Notes under the pieces: model-generated
What the model was told of the DNA's origin: nothing
The model's database searches: none
The model's input: only the letters and a program-made list of their open reading frames with translations
Origin: Selaginella moellendorffii
Taxonomy: Eukaryota > Streptophyta > Lycopodiopsida > Selaginellales > Selaginellaceae
Direction: 5' to 3'
Assembly: GCF_000143415.4 (NCBI RefSeq)
Contig: NW_003314343.1
Location: 372,813 to 436,812 of the forward strand
DNA length: 64,000 bases
Part shown: piece by piece, positions 10,206 through 21,181 of the stretch
Numbering within the stretch: position 1 is the first letter of the stretch
Layout: each line of letters starts with the position of its first letter
Program-made: the position numbers and the translations under genes

Positions 10206-10837
10206 CTGGTGCTGATGAATTTTTGGATGGCTATGACAAAGATTATTATTGGAATGAGGAAACTCCACATTTATTATATTGCCTGACAACGAAAAATTAA
10301 TGTGGAAAGGGAGAGATTAAGCATTGGACAGGACAAGCCAAGCTACCTTTCCACTATCTTGTTGTGGTGTAGGAGATCTTGTGTTGAGGCACTGGGCTTA
10401 GCATGCCTCCACTCTCACACCAAACATTCTCTCTCAAAGGGAATGAGGGAATGTGTTACAACACATTTGTTGCCATTCTACTTTTGCAGGAAAGAAAACA
10501 ACAAATATAATGCCTTAACATAAACTATAGCTTGAACATTATCTTTGTTATTATATATTTAAGTTTAAATCAACACTGTTGGACTAAAGCATCATCTTGA
10601 GTACTCAAATCATGAAACAATGTAAAACCTAGAGAAGCAATTTGATTTTCCTTGGTAGAAGGAATGAACTTTATTTCATAGTAATGAGTTCCTAGATATC
10701 TGATACCCAAACCCAAGAAAATCTGATTGGCTGTGATATTAACTAAAGATGATACAAAAAAAAATGTTGTGCTTTAGTTTATACAGGCACGCTTTAAGTT
10801 TATGCCAAAAAAGAAATGCAATCACAAAATTACAGAG
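10206..10837. other. AT-rich intergenic segment
   Basis: No coding potential with a recognisable family. The segment ends where the truncated LTR of LARD-C begins. Confidence 0.4.
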
Positions 10838-11663
10838 GCTAAAGTGAATACGAACTGACAAACGGGGTAGTTTGGTGAAGTGTTCAAGAGCCGACTCTAG
10901 TTCCCCCGGGAGATCGAATGGTCGATGCTCCCAGTCCAAGTGTGGGTGGCACTAACTACTTGGATACCTAGCGTGGCTCAACGAAACTTCGCTCTAAGCC
11001 CATGGCTAGAGCACCCAAAGGTGGAAGGCAGGGAGAGTACCCATGAGGCTTGCGTAGGGCCACGATGTTCTGAAATGTTGTCCTAAAGGCTCAGACTGTG
11101 GAAAGGAAGAGAAGTAATCCTTTGGTGTAGTGACCAAGGATACAGTTGGGTGGTGAGGAAGCCCTAGAGGACTATGGGACTTAGTGGTCAGGCCTGTGGG
11201 CCTCAATCCAATGGCGGTGTTGGCAAACATGGCCATGGGCAAAAAGGGACTTGGTGGGGACCGGAAAAGGGATATTGGGGAAGGCTATTCCCCATGTCTG
11301 TGGGCATCCTAAGGATGCTAAGGAGTGGATTTGGGATGATCACTTTTGGATAGATGGCCCAGTCTTTGAGAGACGGGACTATGATGTAGGTGGTGTCAAA
11401 CCACCGGTGTGACCAAGGTGAATGGGCATGACCTTAGTGTAACGGGTTGATATGTTGGTGGTACCTTGGGGTGTCATTCATGGGATCAGACACGTGGAGC
11501 ACTTGGACCAAGTGCAATGGTTGAGTGGCATGGATGCCATTCTTGGGGCTAGCAAGTCCCTAAGTCCAAAATAGAACTTATGGAGGTTGTGAGTGAGACT
11601 CCTCCAAGTGGTCGGAGGTGTGGTTAAGTGACTAAAGTAGAATGGAAAATTTAGTCGCTTACA

Positions 11664-14082
11664 ACTTGGTATTGGAACTGTTCCTTAGTCCGACTTTTAT
11701 TGGTGCTCAAGTATATCATCACTAGTGTTGACAATGGAAGGTCCTAGGAATGGACCTATCCTTGAGGAGTAGCAAATTAGGAAGACATGGCTCTCCACTA
11801 CAATTCAGATATGAACTTGTAGGTGAGGTGGTAGATAGAAAAGGGCCAATAATAGAATGACTTTGGGATCTTGGGATCAGTGCAAGGTTTTCCTCATTGA
11901 GTTAAGGATGTAATTCAGATGAGTGTTTGACTCAGCAAACTGGCTAATGTAGTTGTGGTAAACAACTATAGTTAGGATCATGGGGAAAATAGAGACTCCA
12001 AAACGATAAAGGAATCACAAAATTACCCTCATGAAGTTGAGGTTGGTGCTTATGAATTTGAGACCAGAATTAATGACCATGGGAGGTCAAATGTGGATGA
12101 GGACATAAATCCTTAGAATGGTAGCCGGGCTACTTTGAATAAATGCTGGAATAACCCCAGGAGTTTGGGGTGTGCTTAGAGGATGAATCGATATTCTCAT
12201 CATATGGACGGATAATCCTAACAGGCGAAGGTAGCCCACAATTATCGAAAAATAGTCAAGTGTTAGAATAACACTTATAATGGTGGTCATGGGAGAAGAA
12301 CATGAATACAAGAAGTTGTATTCCAATGAGCTGACACCTCAACAGTAAAACCTTATAGGTCGGGGGATTAGGAAAAGTCTAAAAGGCTGAATGACTTAAG
12401 TGGAGTTAAAGAATAGTCCTAAAGGACTGATGAAAGCATTTGAACTGAGGTGTGTTGTGCCCCATGGAGGATAGAGAGGATCATAAAACCCAATTATGAG
12501 AATAGTGGGTATCTTATAGGTGGCAGAATGTGCTATACTAAAGTCATGGGAAAGGTGTTCCTAGAAGAAGCAACTTTGGTGTAGAGTTGTGTGCGAACAC
12601 TATAGGGTAGTGTTAACGGATAGTTGGCATGAGAAATGACTGGATTGGTTTTGGCAAAAACCTAGACACAAGTGCAAAGTGTCATAAAGGTAAACTCATG
12701 GAGCCGATGGTGTGGAGACACCAAATGTGCCAAGGTGTGATACCTTGAGGTTATATTGATGGGTTCATGAGAACCCTTTGCCAAGGGAATCCCAATAGAA
12801 ATGGGAATGGCATAACCTAAGCTGAAAGGCATGTGGTAGAGTGTGGTGACCCAGATAATGATGGAGGTGTGGAAACACCAGTAATAAGTTGTAAAACTTG
12901 ATAACTATGAGGCAACTAAGTAAGAGGTGCAAGGTAATTGATTAAACGGGTAAAAAGTAGCTACCCAAGACTTCTTAATGGCATAAAAAAGTTAGATATA
13001 CCCTTATCGGGGATAAATTGCTTATGTTGTGATATAGTAAGTCAATGTTGTAAAAAGAAATGCTCATTGTCAAGGAGGCTATCATTGGGACACCCAAACA
13101 CTCTAGAATATAGGGAGGTGGTGTTTAGTGTCGCGAGGGCAATAAATAAGGCCCAAGGGACTAAATCTCTAGCGAATGATGGATAGAAAGTGCTATCCAA
13201 ACGTTCAAGGTTGCGGAGATAGAAGAAGACTGTCTACCAGAATGGGACAAAGCCAAAATGGAATTTTTGCAAGGCTAGTGATGGGCATATAAAAACCCAT
13301 AAGTAGCAATGTTAATCCCAGTGTGTGGGATTATAAGTTGAGCATACCCGAATTGAGGAACCACTCCTTAGGCTATCGGGTAGGTTCATCCCTGAGAATA
13401 CTTTCTATGGCATAATAGAAAGTGCAAAGCTATCCTCCTAGTCTGGAGGAGAATAACCGAAGGAAAGGTGTGAAGCCAAATGCAAGTAGTAAAGGGATAG
13501 AACTAAACCATAGGAATCGAATTGCATAACCAAGGGTGGTTATATCAGTTGGGAGTGGAGAATCAAGTGGGTGCTCAAGCATGTTATTACTAACAACCGT
13601 GATGCCATGGAGAGTCTAAAACATGGAATTGTCCATGTTGGACCATATAGCAATTTAAAAACTTGCGAAAGGAGAGGCCTTAGCAAGCTAAGGGACAGAG
13701 AATTCCTTCAAAGGTTCCCAAAGACACTTTTAGGTAGCTTGGTACCTAGAAAGCTAAGTGTAAATGGTTCATAAAACGTGCGAAATCAGAGTGGCGCAGC
13801 AAAAGTGTGGCATTGAAGCTTGCCATAATGCAATGCTATCAAAGTTGAGGAAGTAATTCCCGAGTGCTCAAAGGGATAGCTTTGAATGAAAGTCAATGGT
13901 CGAGGGCTTTCCCGCTTGTGCATAAAGCCATGTTATGTTGGTTGGATGACTTGATAAGTGAGATTGGCAAGTCATGGGAACAAATACCTTAGTTAAAGGT
14001 GCTAACTTCAAAACGGTGGCCTATAGGGCCAAGCATGGAGGAGTCCATGCATGATCACAAATTTGTCAAGTAAAAGGACTTG
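11664..14082 (+). mobile_element. LARD-C internal region, left part (non-coding)
   Basis: A gene-less stretch. The sequence is collinear with 44,445-46,870 of LARD-A, including the TGGTATTGGAAC primer site at its start and scattered short frames that are not conserved between copies. No host gene is seen. Confidence 0.7.
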
Positions 14083-14087
14083 GTAGT

Positions 14088-14449
14088 TGTCAGGAATCCC
14101 CCAATTCTTGCCACATTCCTGACTCTCGCCGGATTCCTGACTTGCAGACCACATTCCTGACTCTCGAGACACTTCCCTATTCCTGACTCTCGAGACACTT
14201 CCCAATTCCTGAGTCTCGAGCCATATTCCTGATGATGATGTGGCGCCTCCTCGACCTCAACTATATTTAGGCCGTCCTCGATCCAAGAGTGGTGGAGCTT
14301 CATCAACCTATAGTATATATAGGTTAGCCTTGTTCCATTTCTCCACAATCTGAATCAACGCAAGTCTAAGGCTTCTTCTTTGTTTCCACTAGCTTTTTCT
14401 CTTTGTCTTTTTGCATTTTCCAGTCTTGATCTTGTCAGGGGTCTTGACA
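14088..14449 (+). repeat. Gypsy-1 5' LTR with TATA box
   Basis: The LTR starts TGTCAGG and ends TTGACA. A TATATAT box at 14,314-14,320 predicts transcription start about 25-32 nt downstream, near 14,344. The 3' LTR at 19,225-19,586 has the same length with a handful of substitutions. Confidence 0.9.
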
Positions 14450-14451
14450 GT

Positions 14452-14466
14452 TTGATTCAGATTGTG
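14452..14466 (+). other. Self-primer binding site of gypsy-1
   Basis: These 15 nt (TTGATTCAGATTGTG), two bases after the LTR end, are the exact reverse complement of 14,344-14,358 inside the LTR, which is the predicted 5' end of the RNA. Tf1/sushi-type elements prime reverse transcription by folding the RNA 5' end onto such a site instead of using a tRNA. Confidence 0.8.
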
Positions 14467-14531
14467 TTTTTACGTTTTTGATTTAGCTCGTTTTGATTGT
14501 TTGATTACCTTTGCCTTTTTCCCCCTTGCCG

Positions 14532-15503
14532 ATGGAGTCTCCAAGTCATCCTGATTTCTTTGCTGAAGTCCTTGCAAAAATCTAGTCTGAGAATACCGAG
14601 TTGAAGGCGACCCTTCTTCGCATGCAGCAGGAACTTGCTTCACTTTCAGCTCAAGGATCCAGCAAAGTTCCTGAACCGAAGGTGAGTTTCCCGGCGAAAT
14701 TTTCAGGCAAGTGTTCGGAGCTTCGCGGATTCCTGAACCAGATGGAGTTGATCTTCGCACTTCAACATCGGCGGTACCCCACTCCTGAGTCTCAAATCGG
14801 TGCGATTGGGACGTTGCTCGAAGGTGCAGCCTTGTCATGGTTTTCTCCTCTTCTGGAGAAGAGCATGAAAGGGGTCGTGGTTCTGGAGCTGATGGATCTT
14901 CAATTGTTCAAAGAGAAGCTCAAAGCATGTTTTGGCGAGACGGATCGGGTTCGGGCTGCTACCACAAAGATGAGACGTCTCTCTCAGGGGTCTCGTCCTG
15001 CCTCGATCTACGCTGCAGAGTTCCAACTCTTTGCTTTGGACACTCAGTGGGATGAGCGGGCCCTGATTGACCAATTTCGTTTCGGCCTCAACAACGGTGT
15101 CAAGGATTTATTGCTCACCATGGAGGATCCCAAGGACCTGTTGGACGCCATCAACAAAGCTGTTCGATGTGACAATCGTCTCTTTGAACGTCGTCAGGAA
15201 AGTCGCCACGCCGCTGTTTTTCCGTCCCAGACTCAGGAATCCCAGCTTGAGTCTTCGGGGCATACTCCTGAACCTACTGCTCCGGTTCCGATAGATATTT
15301 CTGGTACTCCCCGACTCATTAGAGGGAAGTTGAGTCCTGCTGAGAAGCAACGTCGAATATCTCATAATCTTTGCCTTTATTGTGCTGATCCTAATCACAA
15401 AGCAGCTGTATGTCCCAAGAAGCCTCCCCGACTGCTCGAGTTCACTCTGCCTCAAAGTCCACCTCTATTGCAGTCGGGAAACGACCCTGTCCAAACAGAG
15501 TAG
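14532..15503 (+). pseudogene. Gypsy-1 Gag
   Basis: The start is the ATG at 14,532, and codon 18 is TAG (14,583-14,585) in place of a probable Gln. The remaining frame gives a retrotransposon Gag with a capsid-like domain (VSFPAKFSGKCSELRGFL; PTPESQIGAIGTLLEGAALS) and one zinc knuckle, CLYCADPNHKAAVC (C-x2-C-x4-H-x4-C), near its end. Gag stops at 15,501-15,503, just after a slippery heptamer, and overlaps pol in the -1 frame. Confidence 0.85.
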
Positions 15504-18500
15504 GAGCTGTCTGTTTGGACTCCCCGAATAAAAATCACTTTTCTTCTTTATCAAGCTCCTCACCACCTTTCATCAAAGCCACCACCAATTCCCGCAACTT
15601 CCGCGTCCCATGTCTCCTTTCTTTCACCGGACAATCAGGACTCAAGGCTCTGGCGCTACTGGACTCAGGTGCAACTTCCTGCTTCATGGACACGGACTTT
15701 GCTGCCCGACATCACGTTCCTCTTTCTCCTACCATACGGGATTTGAGGGTTGAAGGCATCGGCGGGCATTTTGTGTCTCCACCTTCTGGACTTAGGGAAA
15801 CATTGCCCGTTCGAGTACACATCGGGTCCACCGTCACCGATATCGCCTTCAACATCATCAACAGCAAGTCCTCCTCTATGGTGCTCGGTCTTCCTTGGTT
15901 CCAACTACATCAGCCTCAGATCTGTTGGAAGGAATTACAGCTCATCTCTCCCACAGCTTCCCCTGCTGTTCATCGAGTCCGAATCAGGAATCGGGGTTCT
16001 GTTCCTGACTCTACAAAGTTTTCACCGTCTTCTTTTTCCTCTCTTCCATCTTACACTAGACCGTATCCTCGTCTCATCATTCCATTTAGTCGTACGCCTC
16101 CTCCTATCTCCACAATCACTATGAAAGAACTCTTTCATGAAGAACCTCTTTTCCTTTTTGCTTTGCATGTTTCTCCTGTCAGTCTTCCTGAGAAGTATCA
16201 TGATTTTGGGGATGTGTTTGACAAGAAAAAAGCTAGTGTACTGCCTGTTCATTGGCCTTATGATTGTCCCATTGATTTACAGGAAGGAGCGTCACCTCCG
16301 TGGGGGCCTATCTACGGGTTATCCCCGTCCGAGCTTAAGGCCCTCAAAGAGTACGTGGATGAGAACCTTGCCTCGGGCTATATTCAGCATTCGCAGTCCC
16401 CGGCTGGAGCGCCTGTCTTCTTTGTCAAGAAGAAGGATGGGAGCTTGCGGCTAGTCATCGACTACTAAGGTTTGAACAAGGTGACTATTTGGAACCGTTA
16501 TCCGCTGCCTCTGATCTCGGACCTGTTGGAACGCCTCGGCGGTGCCCGCTTCTTCACCAAGATCGACCTCCGTGGAGCATACAACCTGATCCGGATCCGG
16601 CCTGGTGATGAATGGAAGACTGCATTTCGAACCCGCTATGGCCACTTCGAGTACACTGTCATGCTATTTGGCTTGACAAATGCTCCAGCAGTTTTCCAAC
16701 ACATGGCGAACGACGTCTTTCGGGAGTTTCTTGATCAGATGATGATCGTCTACCTCGATGACATCCTCATCTACTCAAAAACTCAGGAGGAGCACAACGA
16801 ACATGTACGCAATGTGCTAGCGAAGCTGCGAGAACACGGCCTATACGCGAAGCTTGAGAAATGCTCGTTCGATCAGCAGTCTGTGGAGTTCCTTGGGTAC
16901 ATTGTCACTCCTGAGGGTATCACGATGGATCCTGCCAAAGTCAAGACTATTCTCGAATGGGAGCCTCCACAATCAATGTTGGACGTTCAGGTTTTCCTTG
17001 GCTTCGCCAACTTCTACCGCAAATTCATTGATCACTACTCTGACATTGTCCTTCCTCTCACGCATCTCACTCGCAAGGATGTTCCCTTCTCTTGGTCTAC
17101 TGCTGCCCAGCAGGCCTTCGACACACTCAAGGCGGCCTTCAGTTCTGCTCCTGTCTTGATCCATGCTGATTCCTCACAACCTTTCTTCATCGAGGCTGAC
17201 GCCTCCGACTTTGCCATTGGTGTTGTGCTGTCTCAACTCGGAGAAGATCACGAACTTCATCTGGTCGCTTTCCATTCTCGAAAATTCCAGTCTGCAGAGA
17301 TCAATTACGAAATCCACGACAAGGAGCTCCTTGCCATCGTGGATTTCTTTGGAGAGTGGCACCGTTTCTTGGAGGGGGCGGACCATCAAACAATAGTCTG
17401 GATGGATCACAAAAATCTCGAGGACTTTGCCATTTCCCGAGTTTTGAGCCGTTGTCAAGCAAGGTGGGCACAATTCTTGAGTCGGTTTGACTTTGTTATC
17501 AAGTACAGACCTGGAAAGCTTAAAGGCCTTCTTGATGCTCTTTCAAGGCGCTCCTATCTCAGTCTCAGGCTTGGTAATCCTGCCTTCGATCAACAGGATC
17601 AAGTTATCCTCGGTCCTGATCGGCTTCAAGTTATGGCAATTTCCCTGGCCCCTTAGGACTCCTCCTTGATGGATGCAATCAGAAACGATCTCCAATCTGA
17701 TGACCTCGCCAGCGATATTTTCACCCATCTTTAGGCTGGACACCTAGTGACTCCCGACTGCCGGCGATTTGACGAGTTCGAGTTCTTAGATGGCTTATTG
17801 TATCGTGGGGAGCAGCTTTACGTTCCTGAAGGTGATGCTCAAAGGTTGGTCCTGATGGCGTGCCACGATAGCCCGACTGCTGGTCATTTCGGCATTGCGA
17901 AAACCTATGAGCTAGTTGCACAGGACTTTTGGTGGCCTCACATGGATGACTACATCAAAGCCTTTGTTACCTCCTGTGACACTTGTGCCCAGAATAAGGT
18001 ACCTCGCCACCTTCCTTCAGGTTTGCTTCGTTCCCTCCCGGTCCCTTCAGGTCCTTGGGAATCCATCTCCATGGATTTCCTGAGTGATCTTCCGAGTTCT
18101 TGAGGCTTCAACAGTATTTTAGTCGTGGTGGATTGCTTCACAAAGATGGCGCACTTCTTGCCGTGTACCAGGGAATTTTCGGGCGAGGACATGGCAAAAC
18201 TGGTATTCAGGGAAATTTTCCGACTTCATGGGATTCCTACAGATGTGGTTTCGGATCGGGGGCCTCAGTTCATCTCTCATTTCTGGCAACAGTTTTTGCA
18301 GCTGCTTGGAGTGAAGGCCAACCTCTCTTCGGCATATCATCCTCAAACTGATGGACAGTCCGAGCGAACGATTCAGACGCTGGAACAATTCTTGAGGTTC
18401 ATCAACTATCATCAAGATAACTGGTTCAATATCCTTCCCCTTGCTGAGTTCTCCTATAACAACTCTGTTCACTCCTCTCTTCGAGTTTCTCCCTTCTTTG

Positions 18501-19213
18501 TGAACTCTGGCTGAAATCCCCGATTCAATCTCTCACTTCCTTCTCCACCTGAATCCTCTCGTTCAAATCCCCGCTCTGAGGCATTTATCTCCAACCTCCA
18601 GGAAATCCACAACTCCATCTCCTTCCACCTCCATCGTGCTCAGGAATCTCACAAAACATTTGCCAATGTCCATCGTCAGGATTGTCCCCCTTACAATATC
18701 GGGGATAAAGTCTGGCTCCTCAGGCGAAATATCTCCACCACCAGGCCCTGTCCAAAACTCGATTTCAAACGCCTCGGTCCTTTTCCTATCACTGCCATCA
18801 TTAATCCCGTCACTTATCGCCTTGCACTTCCCTCCTCATATCAAATTCACCCCGTTTTTCACTCCTCTCTCCTTGAGCCTTATATTCCCAGTCCTATTCC
18901 AAATCGGGTCATTCCTCCGCCTCCACCAGTGCAGCTCGAGGATGGGTCTGAGTACGAGGTTCAGGACATCCTTGATTCCAAGATTTCACGGTCTAAACTC
19001 TACTATCTGGTCGACTAGAAGGGTTACGGACCTAAGGAACGCACTTGGGAACCTACAGACAACCTGATTCATTCTCCTGACCTTGTTCAGGACTTCCACC
19101 ACCGCTATCCTTCTCGTCCCAGTCCTCATTCTTTTTCTCCATCTCCCATCCCTCGCCGCTCATCTCATCCTCCTCTTCGTTCTCGTTCACATCCTCGTTC
19201 CACTCGTTCTTGA
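15410..19213 (+). pseudogene. Gypsy-1 Pol (protease-RT-RNase H-integrase-chromodomain), six in-frame stops
   Basis: A single frame runs about 3.8 kb to TGA at 19,211-19,213. The domains are protease (LLDSGATSCFMD), RT ([26 protein letters not shown] active site), RNase H, integrase (zinc finger ending CDTCAQNK; core with VVSDRGPQFIS and AYHPQTDGQSE) and a C-terminal chromodomain (YEVQDILDSKI...KGYG..TWEP). Stops interrupt it at 16,466 (TAA), 17,654 and 17,732 (TAG), 18,101 and 18,512 (TGA) and 19,016 (TAG). No frameshift is needed anywhere. In the live element it would be made by -1 frameshifting from Gag. Confidence 0.9.
15476..15560 (+). promoter_or_regulatory. Candidate -1 programmed frameshift signal (slippery site + H-type pseudoknot)
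   Basis: GGGAAAC at 15,476-15,482 is read TCG GGA AAC in the Gag frame, the correct phase for X XXY YYZ slippage into Pol. After a 6-nt spacer, 15,489-15,499 pairs with 15,510-15,520 (11 bp). Loop bases 15,502-15,508 (AGGAGCT) pair with 15,554-15,560 (AGCTCCT), giving an H-type pseudoknot. Confidence 0.75.
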
Positions 19214-19224
19214 GGAGGGGGTGC

Positions 19225-19586
19225 TGTCAGGAATCCCCCAATTCTTGCCACATTCCTGATTCTTGCCGGATTCCTGACCTGCAGACCACATTCCTGACTC
19301 TCGAGACACTTCCCTATTCCTGACTCTCGAAACACTTCCCGATTCCTGAGTCTCGAGCCATATTCTTGATGATGATGTGGCGCCTCCTCGACCTCAGCTA
19401 TATTTAGGCCGTCCTCGATCCAAGAGTGGTGGAGCTTCATCAACCTATAGTATATATAGGTTAGCCTTGTTCCATTTCTCCACAATCTAAATCAACGCCA
19501 GTCTAAGGCCTCTTCTTTGTTTCCACTAGCTTTTTCTCTTTGTCTTTTTGCATTTTCTAGTCTTGATCTTGTCAGGGGTCTTGACA
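19225..19586 (+). repeat. Gypsy-1 3' LTR
   Basis: Same 362-bp length and ends as the 5' LTR. It is preceded by the purine-rich GAGGAGGGGG tract. Scattered substitutions against the 5' LTR are mostly C/T or G/A. One (G to A in CACAATCTAAATCAA) falls in the region that acts as self-primer in the 5' copy. Confidence 0.9.
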
Positions 19587-19591
19587 ATAGT

Positions 19592-21181
19592 GTGGAGGAA
19601 CTAGGTTCCTAAACTGTGATCTGTAGTGCGCTTTAAGTATAAGTTCGTGCACTAGCGTGGGGAGTCATGCCAGGCATCCTAGGTGATGCCATCTATATAT
19701 GCATATACGGAGGTTGAGTTCGAGTCCCAACCCTCTAGTGCTTGGGTTTGAGTCCCAAATCACTAGGGTGTGGTGATGGTTTTGAATATGAGGACACTCA
19801 TTTTTCGGTGGTCATGGACTCTCAGTGAGGAGACTGGTTTGGGTCGTGATGCACGATTAGATTGCTTAGTGCGAAAGCTCGGCATATCTAACTTGAACGC
19901 TTTGGTGCAAGTGGCACCAAGGACGTGGTGAGTGAGATGGGGACACCTAATCTTAGTTGCTATGGACCCTTGGCTATAACGGTTGGCTTGAGTGCACCGC
20001 CACGTGTGGGGGATGCCCCTAGGGTCTATGGTCAACAACTTGAAGGTCTAGAAGACTAAGTACCTCTTAACAACTCTGTTAAGGTGCCAAGGTGAGATCA
20101 CTATAAATAAGGACAAGGTCCTTGGTTGGCTAAGGAATGGGTTTAAAGTGTTGATTTGAATTATTTATAATGGTGTGGCTTGGTCAAGATGACCAAGTGG
20201 GAAGAGCACCTAAGAGAAATAAGCTATATCCATGCGATGGCATAGTGAGTCTGAGGAAAATAGTCTTTATAAGAGACCTATAGGAAGGTCACTAAATTGA
20301 GCTATGAATAAAGCCATAGCAGAAAATGATAAAGAGACATACTAGGGGTAAACACCCTTTGGACTTGGCAAGCAAATTCTTTACTATAAAACCAAAAAAA
20401 TACCTCAAAAATGGAGGTAGCAATCCTATGTTGTTGGGTGCAACTATCAAAGGATAAAAACAAAAGACTAATGGCTAAGAAAAAAGCTATGGGAACCATG
20501 GGAAAGAATCCAAAAGGCAAAGTTAAGCCAAAAACACCAATGTGTTGGGGGCTAACAAATTGTGGGAAAGGTAAAGTGTTTCCAAGGATGGATTCCCAAT
20601 TGCTCCGATTTGGCGAAAGTAGAAGCTCCAAAGGAGAGAGCGGTAAGGTAGCCAAATGATAGGGCCATGGACAGCCCTAGCACAAATTATGATAATGGGA
20701 ACTTAATGCCCAAGAAGGCACGAAATAGAAGAGAGGATGATAATGCCCTCAAGTAGAGAACTTTCTAGGGTGGGGAAGTGGAGTTACACAATATATGTAA
20801 TGCAAGGTGTTGGAGACACCTAGGAAATTGACTTCAAGAAGTCAAAAGTAAAAGTTCCAAAGTGTAAAGGTTATATCGATGGAAACTAAGACTACTTGAG
20901 AAAGAGTTGTTAGATTGAGATAGAGATGGTGTCTCTAACAAGTTTAGCGAGAACTAAACCAATAAAAAGAGAGAACCACTACAAGAGGTCCAATCAATCT
21001 TTAAGTTGGAGAGACTATCCTCCTTAGAGGATGGGTAAGGCATGGTGAGCCTTCAATATCAAACTATTGACGAATATTGGCGAAGTGCTAAGAATGGAAA
21101 GGGTAATACATGTTGGTATTACTTTATAAAATAATTTATCGTTCGATGAGGATATCGAACTTTGTCTATGGGTAGTAGAGT
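19592..21181 (+). mobile_element. LARD-C internal region, right part (non-coding)
   Basis: Collinear with 46,870-48,584 of LARD-A. It carries a degenerate copy of a paired motif GGTTCGAGTCCC (best seen at 46,993-47,032), which resembles the RNA polymerase III B box. It ends with the sequence TCTATGGGTAGTAGAGT just before the 3' LTR, the presumed polypurine tract. No open frame is conserved between copies. Confidence 0.65.

Larger units (their letters stand above)
14088..19586 (+). mobile_element. Gypsy-1: Ty3/gypsy chromovirus with 362-bp LTRs, self-priming type
   Basis: LTRs lie at 14,088-14,449 and 19,225-19,586, both TGTCAGGAATCC...GTCTTGACA. The flanks GTAGT (14,083-14,087) and ATAGT (19,587-19,591) are a 5-bp target duplication with one change. 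Inside are gag with a CCHC knuckle, protease, RT, RNase H, integrase and a chromodomain. A purine tract (GAGGAGGGGG) precedes the 3' LTR. No TGG-type tRNA primer site follows the 5' LTR. Pol is broken only by in-frame stops, so this copy is dead but well preserved. Confidence 0.93.

Noticed and set aside
20411-20659. Lys-rich 82-aa frame in the LARD-C interior
   Set aside because: The equivalent positions in LARD-A and LARD-B do not keep this frame, so it is not a conserved element protein.
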